In this document: positions 1 to 64,000 of the stretch, piece after piece
Position numbering within the stretch: position 1 is the first letter of the stretch
Layout of the letters: each line of letters begins with the position of its first letter
Origin: Apostichopus japonicus
Lineage: Eukaryota > Echinodermata > Holothuroidea > Aspidochirotida > Stichopodidae
Reading direction: 5' to 3'
DNA: 64,000 bases
NCBI RefSeq assembly: GCF_037975245.1
Contig: NC_092562.1
Coordinates: forward strand, 23,305,554 to 23,369,553
Position numbers and translations under genes: made by a program
Notes under the pieces: model-generated
Told to the model about the DNA's origin: nothing
Seen by the model: the letters and a program-made list of their open reading frames with translations, nothing else
Databases searched by the model: none

Positions 1-402
1 TTTTACTAAGTAGACACTGCTGAACTATGGATATGAATGAGAGGAACAGTAGCTACAATTCATCTTTTGGACAAACACCTGATGCTGAAATAGCCAACAT
101 TGTCTCACATTATTCATATCAGAGGAAGCAGTATGTGAATAAGTGACTCTACACTGCCTTTCCCATCACCTATGCAAGGAAACTATACATGTGACTGTGA
201 TATACACTATATATTCTGTACAAATATCATGATGTAGTCACAGGTAGCACATGAGTTGAAGAAGATCTCTCTTGGCATACAGTGGAACAACATGAAATAC
301 ATTTTTTAAAACAATCAGGTGTGGGTTTCTTTATTTCAGGCAGAAAATGCTGATTAATTTTGCATTGAATGTGAAAACAACTCCAAAAATGTTTTCTTTC
401 AG

Positions 403-52275
<51,873 letters not shown>

Positions 52276-52421
52276 AGTTCTAGATGGTCTTTATGTACCA
52301 CCAAGTCCCACTTTGACCCTGCCCCTCTCCTTTTCCCATGCCCCAGAGTGACCTCTATCTCTGTTGCAGTGTTCGTTATGGATGGTATCTTCCCAACCAA
52401 GATGTCCCAATTAACCAATAG

Positions 52422-52427
52422 AATAAA
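52422..52427 (+). terminator. Putative polyadenylation signal of the RPTP gene
   Basis: AATAAA about 147 nt after the stop codon, the first canonical hexamer downstream. A cleavage site cannot be seen directly. Confidence 0.45.
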
Positions 52428-52617
52428 AATGATACTATAAGGACAACATGTTGGAACTGGAGGTTAACCAGATATAGAATGGATCCAGATGTCAAAGGTT
52501 CCTTCACCATAAAATTTGAAGAAATTCATAGTGGAGGCACTGAAATCAGTTTCAACAGTCTGCATCAGCATGTAACAGTATTTGTGTTTGTCTCTTTCTT
52601 GTTTTTATACCCGTTTT

Positions 52618-52730
52618 TAATCTGCAAACAATATTGCAATCTGCAAACAAATTAATCTGCAAACAAATTAATCTGCAACCAAAATCTGCAAACATTAATC
52701 TGCAAACAAATTAATCTGCAAACAATATTG
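52618..52730. repeat. Short-unit minisatellite AATCTGCAAACAAATT
   Basis: About seven imperfect 13-17 base units (ATCTGCAAACAAATTA and shortened forms) some 340 bp after the phosphatase stop. Confidence 0.9.
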
Positions 52731-52797
52731 TGTTTCATTTTAAATGTGGTATTAGGGGATTAACACTTTCACCAGCCTGCTGTAAATGCTTGTCCTT

Positions 52798-53330
52798 TAC
52801 TTTCAGTGACAGTAGACATAGACTCATATAGTAAGGTGTGGAAGATAGGAGTAGCCTAGTCTTTCTTCCTATAGTCTTTCAATTACGTAATAGAAACAAA
52901 TTTGTTAATTGTACCTGTCTGTTAACATGTACATATGAGTGACAATAGACACATATGTAGCAAGGCAAGTTGTTGAAAAAAGAGTAGTCTTTCAATACTG
53001 TCTTTTATTTAATTAATAAATAAAAAAAAAATGTGTTAAATATAGGCTGTGTGTTAACATGTACATATGAGTGACAGTAGACACACACTTATGTATCAAG
53101 GCAAGGTGTTGAAAATAAGAGTAGTCTTTCTCTATTGTCTTTCAATTAATTAATAGAAGTAAAATGTGTATTAGCTGTCTGTTAGCATGTATATATGAGT
53201 GACAGTAGACACACTCTAATGAAGCAAGGCTAGGTGTTCAAAATAAGAGTAGTCTTTCAATTGTTTATTAGAAGAAATACAAATTTACTAATCGTTGCTT
53301 TCTTTTAACATCTACATAGGTAGAGTAGTC
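52798..53330. repeat. ~131-bp tandem repeat
   Basis: Units with TTAACATGTACATATGAGTG, ACAGTAGACACA and AGAGTAGTCTTTC; starts near 52917, 53048 and 53180, partial copies at about 52800 and 53305, and a worn copy near 53930. Confidence 0.85.
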
Positions 53331-54249
53331 CCTCCATTCTTTCCATTTCTTTAATAGTGATAATATAACAACTAGTATTATTGAATGTAGCTGCCAAAAT
53401 CAAGGCATACATGTAGCCAAAGTTATATGGAAAAGGGTGCACTTAAATAACTTGATTGCATAACATGATTGAGTATTCACTTTAAATACTACATCACATC
53501 TTGAGTGATACCACCATTAGAATTTCTACTTTATCATCTTCAAATTGATATCAAACTGGCTACAATTGGTCAAACTGCTGAAGCTGTGGCTTACATGTGG
53601 GAGCACTTTCTAAGTGTATAACAGAACAAAACTTAGCAAACAGAAAAGTCCCCATACAGGGTAATTGTTCATTCAGTCAAATCAGTTGAGAAGTTAACAG
53701 CCTTGCATAGCGTTGTAAAAAAAACAGGTTGAGCAGGAGAGGGGAGGAGAATGTTATGAATTGCAACATTTGGAGTATTTGTGATCAACTAAAACATCAA
53801 GTTGCATGACATTGTTCCCTTCTGATACACCATTGTTTAGATTAGTCTGTTGCAATGGTCATATAGAATAATTTGCGCAAGTGCGTCATTTTCTTGGTTG
53901 CATGGCCAGAGTAGGAGCACAGGATACATTTGAGTGATAGTAGCCAATCACTCATCTAGCAAGAAGTTGTGGAATTTGTGGGAATCTCTAGTCTTTCAAA
54001 TATTTTTAAGAGAAGTTAAGAGAACTAATAGTTGTCTAATAGTTAAAACATGTAGTATTGTCAATTGTAGCTGCTAAGTGGTAATAACATGGGATGAATG
54101 CAACAGTTAGTCACAGTTCCTTGACTAGTTCCTTTCAAGTAAATGTTATTTTTAGACTACTTCCTTCGAATTGTATTACAAGGTATCATACCATGACAGT
54201 CTGCATGTGAAGTAACCAGGTCAATTTGTCTCACATTGCCATCACTCTG

Positions 54250-55260
54250 AAGACATAATTTAATTCCAATTGAATGCTGTCTTCATTTCGTTTTCTTTTA
54301 TCTGTTTTCTATATTGTTATTACATTTGCATTTTGTAAGCAAAAGTTTGAATTTGCAATGGTCTAAAACTAAAGTTCAATTTGTATACAGTATTTACTCT
54401 CGCTTTTCTGGGCTGTTTTCTTATCATCCTTGCATCATAATGATGATAATATCACAAATGACTATCTCAACAGCAGGTCACCTAGTTGTGAAAATGGTAC
54501 TTATTCTATGAGGTTTCATACTTTCATTGCGCCCCAACAAGTTATCCCACATGAATATATTTCTGTGAATCTCCATGCAAGCAGCTTAGGGTTTTCATCA
54601 CCTGGAAGAAAGACGTGATATGAATTTGAATGATAATGTTATCCTTATATTTTTTCTTTTCTGTTTGTCTACTTTTGCTTTCCTTTTTGGAAGTAAAAGT
54701 TTTAATTTGAAATGATTTTATGGAATTGCAGCTGCCAAATTGTATTTTTCCACCAGAGTATATTTTGCTTTAAAAAGGTTTTTTTGTTTCTCCTTTTGTA
54801 ATACATCTTGCACCAAAATGGTAATATTGTGAATGACTACAAGAAGCAAGTAATATTTGACGTGAAAATTTTACTTTTAGAGATTATGGCCTGCCAAGAA
54901 TGAAACTTTTCTTGCAATGTGAGAGGAGGCGGCCTGTGAAGCAATTCAAGCCAGTAGCCTGGTTCTTTATCACTGTACTGTGAAGAAAAATGTTCTACGG
55001 GTTCAAATGTTAATGTTTTCTCATTACTTTGCTTTGTTTTGTTGTTTTTCTTCCTTTTTTTCTTTCTCTTCTCATTTTTCCAAGTGAAAGTTTAATTTGA
55101 ATGATTTGTTTTGAATTACAGTTGCCAAGTTTACAATTTCAAGTATAGTCTATTTTTTATCACATGTTTTGTTTTTACTTGTGCCTTGCATCGGAATGGT
55201 AATATCATTAATCAAGTCAACAAGTCATACAAGTTGTGGAAATGTTGTTTTACTGATTAT
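54250..55260. repeat. ~370-bp diverged tandem repeat, three copies
   Basis: Three units (starting about 54250, 54610 and 54985), each with a pyrimidine-rich TTTCTTTT stretch, AAGTgAAAGTTTaATTTG, a GCAGCTGCCAAATTG-like block and ATGGTAATAT. Isolated relatives at 53387 and 54066. No gene. Confidence 0.65.
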
Positions 55261-55889
55261 TGGTAACCAAGAAATTATATTTTTACCAATTTTATCTTAC
55301 ATGAGTGGTTCTCACGGAATCCAGAAACTTTCTTTTCTTCAAATAGCAGTTTGGTGCAATGATATCGATTCACACCCATTCAGCATTTCCTTTCAACTGA
55401 CTTCTTTATTATTTCTATTATTCTATTATTTCAGATTAGATTTATATTTATATCCTCTATCATTTGCGCTTTTCTGTCTTCCTTAAAATAAAAAATAAAA
55501 ATGCAATGCTGTTGAAATGCAGGTAAAAGGGGAAATTCCTTTCAACTTTAATCTTTTATCATTACAAATGTATTATTTTCACTTTCATCAGAAATCTAAG
55601 TATAACTTACGAGTGAATACTTCTTATCATAAACAGGCTTAAATCGTTCCTTCTTTTATGTTACACTTTTAATGAACGGCTTTGAAGTGCAACTTAGGCA
55701 CAATAATTTAATGAATTTGGTTTCTGATAATTAGAATAATAATTTTCAAATCATTGTTCTACATCAGTTGCTTATTTATGCACAGGTTTTATGAAGTTAT
55801 TGTTAAGTTTGTCGTAAGAACTAGTTAAGAACAATTATCTAATAGACACTACCATTTACACTTTCATTTCTGATCCGTTATTCACACAT

Positions 55890-56870
55890 AATTTTGACAA
55901 TTTCTGAGAGAGATATCAGTGCTAAAAAATTAACCACAGATCTCATACACAAAATAAAAAAATCAAAATCGGTTGGAAATCGCAGTCGGCAGAAACTGCG
56001 CGCAGAATATTTCTAATAAAACGCCATTTCTATTCCTTGTAAGTACCATTGCTATGAACACGGAACCGCTTTAAAATATACACTGACTAAAATCGAGGTC
56101 TCACTGGCAATTGCCTGAATTACAACACACCAGTTACTGGACAGCAGTTATGGGATAACAAGCAGTACAAAATGAGCTAATATGTTACATGGAATAAGAT
56201 ATCCAGCAATGTGTCACATGATAATATACTGTAACAAGTAAATATTAAACTATTATGAAATAATTATCTCCTAAATTATTAAATTAGAACGTTCCTTGTG
56301 TTGCAGCTTGTAGAGTTGTGGTAATACATTTTATATTTTTATCTTGGGTACGCATTCAGAAATAAATGGTATGAATAAACAGTTTCTATCTTTCCATTTT
56401 TATGAATTAAGAGTACCAAAAGGTCCGCCCCTCCCCATCCCCTACCTCTGATTCTTCTGATCCCCTTTCAGCATAAATGCATCACATGAAGACATTCTAT
56501 CGCACACTCCTCTTGCCATTACATATTGCCACTTTTCATTTCCAGATGCGGTTCACTGAACCACGGCCCTCAGTGTCTAGGGATTTTTCCGTTTTTTGTG
56601 GGTTTCATTTTCCGAAAAAAGGAAACAATCAAGTTTCAACAGTGCGCTCATAATTAACTCGTCCAAACAATTCTCTTAGCCAATACCTTGACTACTGCGG
56701 CAGATTTTTGATCCTCAATTCAAGCATAATTGTGCTAATTTCTGACAGCGAAATCTGCGCTAAATATTCGAAGCCATAAGAAAAATCGTAATTCGTTTTG
56801 AAAATTGCAGTCGGAAGAAGTTGCTCGCGGACTGATGCTTCCAAAACGCGTGAAGGAGCCCTGCTCGAAT
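55890..56870. repeat. Pair of related repeat fragments
   Basis: 55900-56020 and 56735-56850 share AATTTCTGA, TGCGCTAAAtA-type blocks, AAATCG, TTGCAGTCGG or TCGCAGTCGG and AAACGC. Likely remnants of one dispersed element in direct orientation. Confidence 0.5.
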
Positions 56871-57129
56871 GCTTCTGAACTGGGCGTCTGAAACACTAGC
56901 TACATCACTAATTATGTCATGATACTCATTTTGTTTCCATTGACCACACCAGACAACTTTTTACTATTAACTGACTACAATTGGCATTGAGTGTTGATCA
57001 TGATGATGAATGAGTCTTGCATAGACTTTCTTTTATGTTTGATAAAGGTGCATCCGGACTCACAAACCAAATTCTTACCCATAACTGACTCATTATTTTC
57101 TTCATTGTTGTGCGAGGGAAGGAATAGTA

Positions 57130-57340
57130 GAGGCTATTGTCTTTAGTTACAGAAAGTTTGACGTATACCAAATATTCGAGAAACTTCCTTTCTCAGAGGG
57201 TTGTGAACGAATGGAATGACTTGCCAGTTGTCCTTTCTAAAAGTGTCAAATAGGATATGAGATTTCGGTGTTAAGATTTTTCAAAGGGCCATAGATGGGG
57301 ACTATATGTCTTGATTGATCCTTTCTTAAATAAAAGTTTA
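57130..57340 (+). mobile_element. Short decayed LINE fragment
   Basis: Reads FLSQRVVNEWNDLPVVLSKS then a stop. FSQRVVNEWNxLP is the conserved C-terminal motif of CR1/jockey-type LINEs, the same region as in 33183-33836. Only about 40 codons are recognisable. Confidence 0.7.
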
Positions 57341-57659
57341 CTTATTTACTCAGTGAGCAGACAGAAGCGACCTCGTTCCTACCGAAAGAATTGGAAACAT
57401 AACACTTTCAAATGTTTACAGCGATTCTGAACTGTCAGCAGTCGGGAATGATATCGAAATGAATGGAGGTAAATCTGTTTTTACCTCCATGGAATGATGT
57501 AATCAAATTTGAGATCAGAATTAATCTGTCAATATTTCTTCTTAGGTTCGAGTTCATTTGTTTGGTTATTTGTTTAATTTATTCCTCTTCTTTTATGGTG
57601 GTCCCGCGTAAATATATGTGTGTCTACGCACGTTGGATACTGTTTGTTTTGCTTTTTTT

Positions 57660-57880
57660 TCTGTTTTCGCTTTGTTGGCCTTTTGGTTTCTATGACAACA
57701 GAACCCTATGCAGTCATGATGGCGTGTGTGTAACGCCTTGCTTGTAAATACGATATCTCGAGAAGACTTACATTGATGAATCTCATACTTGACAAATAGA
57801 CCCACCATATTGAGTAACATAACCTTATTGCTTTTAGTGGAGGTCAAACGGCATCTGAGATCACCAGAGTTCAAGTATTG
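57660..57880. repeat. Copy of the AGGTCA dispersed repeat
   Basis: ATGATGGCGTGTGTG, AATACGATATCT, TTGCTTTTAGTGGAGGTCAA match the unit at 7670-7850, with the second half-site degraded (GGTCAAACGGCA). Confidence 0.65.
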
Positions 57881-58700
57881 AAATCTTTGTAAGCAAGTCT
57901 TGTGCTTATAATGACATAGTGTAATTGTACATCAAAATATTGTTTCAGTTTATTTTATCAGTGCAAATTCTAATGAATCAGCAAAAGTCTAGTGTCAGGA
58001 AGGAATCGAAACCTCAATGAATTTTCCTTGCAGGTTCTTGGGTTTTTTTGTTTTTTTTTTGCTCTCGTTTCGTTGTTTCACACAAACACAGTAGACTGGA
58101 AAGCTATAAAATAGTGAATGCCCGTTCTGTATTTCCGCATTTTGAGACACGGGATTTCAATAGAAATCGATGGTATAGTACAAAAGCTTACAATATATGT
58201 GACGAAAAATAATATAGAAACGAAATAAAACAAAGTTAGTAAAGTTATAATCTAAGAAGGAGGGTTTGATTTCAAAAACCAAACCAAAAGATAATTACCG
58301 CAAAACAAGCCAAAAACCGACAAAGAAAAACAAAGCAAAAAAATAATAATCAATACCAATTGATGATAATTACAGCAAAAAGGCAATGGAAACCATCAGC
58401 AAGTCAAAATAGCAACTTCAATACTTATAACAATCAATGCCAAATTTCCAAATTAGGTTGGGTGGTTCGGGAGGTGCATAAATGAAAGGAGACCCAAATA
58501 TAGTTGGTAACTTCCCCAGAAACACCAGGCAGTACAGGCAGAGATGTATACACGTTTTTTTAGGTTAATTCGATTATATTCTCCACCTAATTTTCCAAGC
58601 ACATCTCTTCAACAAATTATAGCGATCACAGTACAAAATCAAAGAAAAATCGTAATGAAGGATAAGTAATACAAACAGACTAATTCATTCGCTGTTTGTA

Positions 58701-58790
58701 CGCATTGCGTCAATACAGCAAAACGAACGCACTGCGTCAATAACGCAAAACGAACGCACTACGTCAATAACGTAAACGAACATCCTTTAA
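58701..58790. repeat. 27-bp minisatellite, ~3 copies
   Basis: CGCACTGCGTCAATAACGCA plus AAACGAA repeated with few changes; each unit has TGCGTCAA or TACGTCAA (reverse TTGACGCA). Confidence 0.85.
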
Positions 58791-61622
58791 CCTAGAATAC
58801 GGTAACACAGGCTAGTACATAAGAATATATCCTCTACTAATATGAAGACTATAGTTTCTAGAAGTTATACGATGATCTGTAAATGGGATGTGTGTAAAGT
58901 TACACCAGCCTAGCCCTCAAATATGTTTCGTTAATTAAAGCTTCGATTCTAGTGAATTCGTCGAAAAGAATAATTGATGCCAGATAATTTGTTAAAGGAA
59001 CTTGCAAGTTATTCCTATAAGATAAAGAAATGCTTAGAAAACGAGACCTGTCAAGCTACTGTCACAGTGATAATTTCTATGGGCTTTGTTACGTTAGTTA
59101 CACAACGTTAACACTCTTAAAATAAGATAGACATTACGATAGTCACGTCAAATACATTTATCAATTATTTACGTACAGTTAATTTTCAAAGGACTTACGG
59201 AAAATAAGTTATATTGGCTTTAGTGTCAGACTCTTTCTGGTGACCCTCGGTTGACGTGTGTTCTCTATGCTTTCTTAAGTAGCTGTACACGTGCTAAATT
59301 CTTTCTTATGTTATACATGTGTGAAAATAACGAAAAATGTTCTCTTATGAGACAAATAACTTGATTGGTTGTGCCTCTCTCATCACGCGAGCTTTCGTGA
59401 TAGAAAACAAACGCCTCTGTGATTGGCTATTTTACTGAGACAGCTGTATTACTATTATGGACTCTGTGGACTTCCGCTGTATTTGAGAGAAAATGCAAAA
59501 CATTTATACAAGCGCCAAATTGTTTGCAAGAAAAGCCACCAGCGGGGTAACAACACCACCTGACAACACAGGGTGAATTTATGTAACAGTATATAGACAA
59601 TAGTGGTGACATTAAATTAGGTCTCAAAGTGTTGAAGATTGAATTGCACGCTGATAGCAGAGGGTACATATCGTATTACAGCTTCTATTACATTTGTATA
59701 GCATACTAAAATGATATATACACTGTGGTAAACCTAATTGCTACACAAAAGGAGAGATTCATGTAGCAGTTAAGATTGTTTGTGCACATTATCTCAGTAA
59801 TGTTGTTACTAGTTAAAAAACTTTACAAATATAACGGAATTCCTAACGTTAACAAAATTACTTATAAAATCCCTGTAAAGTCAGAATGCGACGTTTGTAT
59901 ACATCAGTTACAGTTGGCAGTCCTCTCAGAGTTTAAATCCGAAGTTTTCTCTTATTATTGCTGTTGTAGGTGTTGTACCAAAATTAATGTTTCCATTGAC
60001 TTAATAAATTTGTTATTTTTACGGTAGAAACAACTTTGCTCCTGTTAGAACTACTACACATTTTTGACGAGCTGCTTACAGATGCTGGCTTTGAAAGACT
60101 GTGATACAAAATATATAACCGTCATCAACAATGCTGCTAGCCCGTCTGAGAATCCGATTGAAATAGCTGAACGATTCGAGTGTAACTTTACCGGTTTACC
60201 AACAGGAATATGAAACTACATGTTTAGTCACCCCACCACTGATAACCCATCTTTTCCTATGTACCACTCATCCGAATCATGGAGCAAATTCGCACAAAAG
60301 CGAAAGATGCGATAAATAAATGACAGTCAGAGTGCAGTAGAGCAGATATCCACGAGAATAAAACTATTAATGGTTAAAGAAAGGATTCAATTATATACTT
60401 AAGAATTACTAGCAAACTTGACTCATTGTCGAATTCATCTCTCAAAATTCTACACCATTATCCGTTGCTTGTGCTTTGACTTTTAGGAACACACACTTTA
60501 AATTTCTTCATCTCATCGCCTCTAGACTAGACACAGGATAGGCGTCTGCTAACTTCATAAACAGACAGTATCAGACGATGTAAAATATCACTGACCAGAA
60601 TTTCTTTGGCCAATAATAAGTACCTTTTAAATGGATTAATTAAGATTATATTAAGTATGTCAACTGTGTTGTAACCAACTTAACAAGATAAAATGATTTA
60701 CACCTCATAACGGCGCTAGTTTATATTTAAACGCTTTTGTTTATAGAAACTACTGTTTCCTTCCAAAGCATCCACACATTAAATTGTAGTTCAGTTGACC
60801 GACCCTCTTAGCATCCTCCAGGGGTTCTTTTCCGACATCATGTTGGCACACATTGCCATAGACGACGCCCGGTCAATACCATTACATGTAGGGATGAGGA
60901 ATGTTCACTACAACATTGAGTTCCTGGCAGCCTACATGTTATTTCAATATTTTTCAAATTTTTAACTTACCTACAAGTACAGTGGAAATATCACAAATTC
61001 TAATTATAGTCGATCAACGCACGGAATACAACATGGGGTCTTATGTAACGTGGCTGTTGTAACTCGTATAATAGCTGCTTGAATCCACTTCCTTACAGCG
61101 ACTGCGACTTTCGCTGCAATTAGCAAATTGTAGCACCCAGTTGTTTGTGGTGTGGTACGGTACAGTTCACCTAACCATGGAGCTATATATAAACAGACCT
61201 AACTTAGGAACAGTACTTCGGTTCCGTAATGGTTATGATCAAGTCGTTTGTTAAGTAATTACCTGAAAACAAGTAGACGCGAAATGGTAACAGTCAAATA
61301 CAATTCGAAAGGATTGAATTACTGAAAGATTTGTAACGAGATTATACTGGACCAGTGACTGGTAGAATATTATGAAGCTTTGCAGACCTAGCATAGGCTA
61401 ACTTTTGACGTTTGTCTAACCCTGTTCGAAACTAGGCCTATGCTACTTAGCCTACAGCAGGCATACTGTCAGCCATAGCCGAAAGTATTGTGAAGAAGCC
61501 TATATCCTAGTCGTATGGTTCCATTCACGGAAGTAGCCCGGACAATTCAATAAGATTTCTAGTAGCTATCCAAGTCTAAGCCTTGCTAATTGTAACAAAG
61601 ATAAGGCCATTTTACATTACAG
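58791..61622. other. Intergenic region upstream of the next gene
   Basis: No repeat family or coding exon recognised. If the acceptor at 61621-61622 is real, a 5' untranslated exon and promoter of the next gene should lie in or before this stretch. Confidence 0.4.
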
Positions 61623-61737
61623 GAGAAGCAACTTACCAAAATGTTCCACAGGACACTTCTCGGATTGACTCTGATCTGTTTCATGTTAGTATCGGTACAC
61701 TATTCTGGAGCTCAAACTGGAACATGTGGACGAAAAG
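61623..61737 (+). CDS. Signal-peptide exon of the next gene (partial)
   Basis: An acceptor TTTTACATTACAG is followed by ACTTACCAAAATG with a good start context at 61641. It reads MFHRTLLGLTLICFMLVSVH then YSGAQTGTCGRKG and ends at a phase 1 GTAAGT donor (61738). A short basic n-region, a hydrophobic core and an Ala-x-x-type cleavage area (SGA-QT) make a signal peptide. Phase 1 fits the phase 1-1 ectodomain modules of the gene upstream, so it may be a tandem relative, but the rest lies outside the window. Confidence 0.7.
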
Positions 61738-64000
61738 GTAAGTGCTACTGCTGAAAGTGAGAGTAGGCTGTGTGAAAGGAGATAGAAAGACCTATATAGC
61801 TTATAGGCCTTGCCCCCTTCCCCCCCCCACCCACCACGGATAAGTTAGTGACTGGATGCTAACTAATTAGGGCAGGCTGACTAATGTAGTAAGGCCCGAA
61901 CTATATAACTTCATTAGCCTATTCTTATGGCCTATTTGCCTCAGTAGATTCATTCCCCCTTCCATCCCTGTAGCCGTAGGCTACTGCCATTTAAGCTATA
62001 GCCTATAGCAGAAAATGTTTCCATGGGGAATAGTGTTCGACCGATTATATGATAATCGGTTTAACAGATTACTGATTAGTTCCTGTGACAATTGGCCGAT
62101 GCCAATTACCAATTACTGATTATTTCATTATATTTGTGGAACTGGCCTAAAGAATGATTTGGTGTTATGCATGATTACCAACTTGTAGGCCAATACAATC
62201 AAAGATTAATGGAGCAAGTAAAGAACACTGTAATACATGCATGGGGCGCTGTACGTTTAAAACGAGGAGTCGCAATATTGCAATCCCGCCACAACATAGG
62301 TAATTACAGTGCTGTACAGGCTACAGAAGAGGAAAAATAGTAGCCATTGGCTATGGAATGAAAAAAGAAGAAGAATGGACAGCTTTTACAACTGTTATTA
62401 TAACCATTATCAGTGTTGCAACTCACACGTAAATAAAGTTAAAAGTATATCGCACGGAAATAAAATATTCGTTATTTCAATAGCTGATATCGAAAGTTCG
62501 AAATATATAATCTGATATGAAAATAATGTGTAAAAGTAAGTTGACCTGACGTTTCGATTCTAGCAGGATCGAAACAATTGAAAAATTATCACAGTAGCTT
62601 AGGTAGGAACTAGAGTGTAGACTCTTCAGGGCAAATTTTCACTGGTAGTCCAATAGTCTGATGATGATGATCAAATGTCTGTTCGTACAACCAAAATCAG
62701 CTATGCATGGATGCACATCAAACTCAGATTGCATGTAAAATATGCCCAAATTTTAAAATTATGAATTGCTGTCACCCCCAAAGCTGGTGTTTTGATCACC
62801 AACCTACTGTACACATCTCTCCTTTAAGTGTATATTGAATAGTAACAGACCGGTCATTGTTAGATTTTGGACCAAATTTGCTGTTCAGACAACCAAAAGA
62901 CCTAATTGGTCAAGGGACTACAGAAAAAAAACCTTTAAAATTTTGCAGCTGATCCTTTGGAGAGAATTTGCCATAACAGGCCATGTGTACAATTAAAAAG
63001 AGATCCCATGAAAATTCCATACAGTACGTAGGTCAACCAAAAAGCTACAAGTTTTAAAAATTTCTTTTGCATTCTTAATCGTGCAACCAATTGTTACTAA
63101 ACAAATTAAAGTTGTCAGTACAACACATGTGAGGTGTTGATCACCTACCGATTCCAGTGATATTTCAGTGGGGCAAGACTTACAGTAATTAACAGCAAAA
63201 GGTTACTAGCCTTAGTCTTAATAGATCTTAGTATACTGTTATCTACAACAAGAATTGCAAACATTTTGAGGGATTTCATTGTCTGGGCACAGTCACAAGA
63301 AGCATTAACTTTAATATCTGGTTGACAGTATGCCTATGTACAGTACTCTGTTCAACTTCCTGTGGATGGTATTAACTTATCCGTAATTGACAGGAATTAT
63401 CAAATTAATACCAGCCAATTGCGTTTCAAGTTAAATATTATCATATCATTTTGCTTTCTGTCATCGCTATAAGAGCCCTCCCCCCCCCCCCAAAAAAACC
63501 CCTCCTTTTGTCACAAACACTACCCAATGCGATAACCCTGCTACCATGCTTGTTATATCATGTGTGTGTTAATAACTTTCTTCCATTGTAATGTCTACAA
63601 TCCAAAATTAATTGATATTGTTACTTGGAAGCTGCAGCATGATGTATTATAATTTCAACATCTCATGTGTGAACTGACAGACTGATCGGTCATTAGAATA
63701 GGCCTAATGGAAATATTTTTTCCAATGACTACAGATTTTAGCTGATCAATGCTAATAAAATTGATGGACTATGGTTCTGGACAGACAGTTTTGTAGTGGC
63801 TGAATGATTGAAGCCTAAGTCAATGAAACTGATGGGTACATATACAAAGTCATTTGAATCATATTAAATCATAGTATATAAATCATAGACAACTGTACTG
63901 TTGTAAGAATAGTCCAGACCAAAATGAGAACTACAGACAAAATCATTGAAAGGACAAAAACTGAACCCAATTATCAAAGTCCCATTGCTACAATACAGCA
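61738..64000 (+). other. First intron of the next gene (incomplete)
   Basis: Contains a TE-like stretch at 62036-62150 (CCGATTATATGATAATCGG and GGCCGATGCCAATTACC), a small inverted repeat GTTTCGAT...ATCGAAAC near 62552-62573 and a C-run at 63480. No further exon recognised. Confidence 0.5.

Overview
The window is AT-rich, intron-dense animal DNA. The gene architecture and the repeat load suggest a marine invertebrate deuterostome, most likely an echinoderm; this is inference, because no marker gene fixes the species. There is no bacterial-style gene organisation.

Main gene (+ strand, about 403 to 52275): the 3' part of a receptor-type protein tyrosine phosphatase. I could chain 26 exons whose splice phases all agree; together they give 1197 residues (counting the first split codon) and a stop, and the 5' exons lie before the window. 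The order is four Tie-receptor-like EGF modules, one Ig-like domain, two FN3 domains, one membrane helix, a juxtamembrane segment, a catalytically complete phosphatase domain D1, and a degenerate D2. Ectodomain that looks like the Tie kinase receptor on top of tandem phosphatase domains is the most notable protein-level observation. D1 and D2 share nearly the same exon lengths and phases.

Intron content: the 16.6 kb intron 1724-18322 holds a TIR element (3267-4607), a hAT-like non-autonomous element with an exact 8-bp target duplication (5234-6365), a repeat family carrying nuclear-receptor DR1 motifs, a strange array of GTTAACGTATGT / GAGGACACC modules (8436-9402), a decayed CR1/L2-like LINE ending in a 249-bp AAT microsatellite, and a 4.3 kb TTAA-flanked element (13850-18114). 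That element has ~200-bp inverted repeats, a THAP-domain remnant on + and remnants of a P2X7-ballast-like (P2RX7_C) gene on -. Smaller introns hold a tRNA-derived SINE, a LINE fragment, a dead duplicate of an FN3 exon and a decoy acceptor duplication. The last intron holds a structurally complete Ty1/copia element (46371-50915, - strand) with identical 164-bp LTRs, ATATC target duplication, a copia-type half-tRNA-iMet primer site overlapping the start of gag, and one in-frame TGA.

Downstream (52276-61622) there is no gene I can support: a putative polyadenylation signal, then several diverged tandem arrays and TE fragments. At 61623-61737 a signal-peptide exon opens another secreted or membrane gene on +; its intron runs to the window end.
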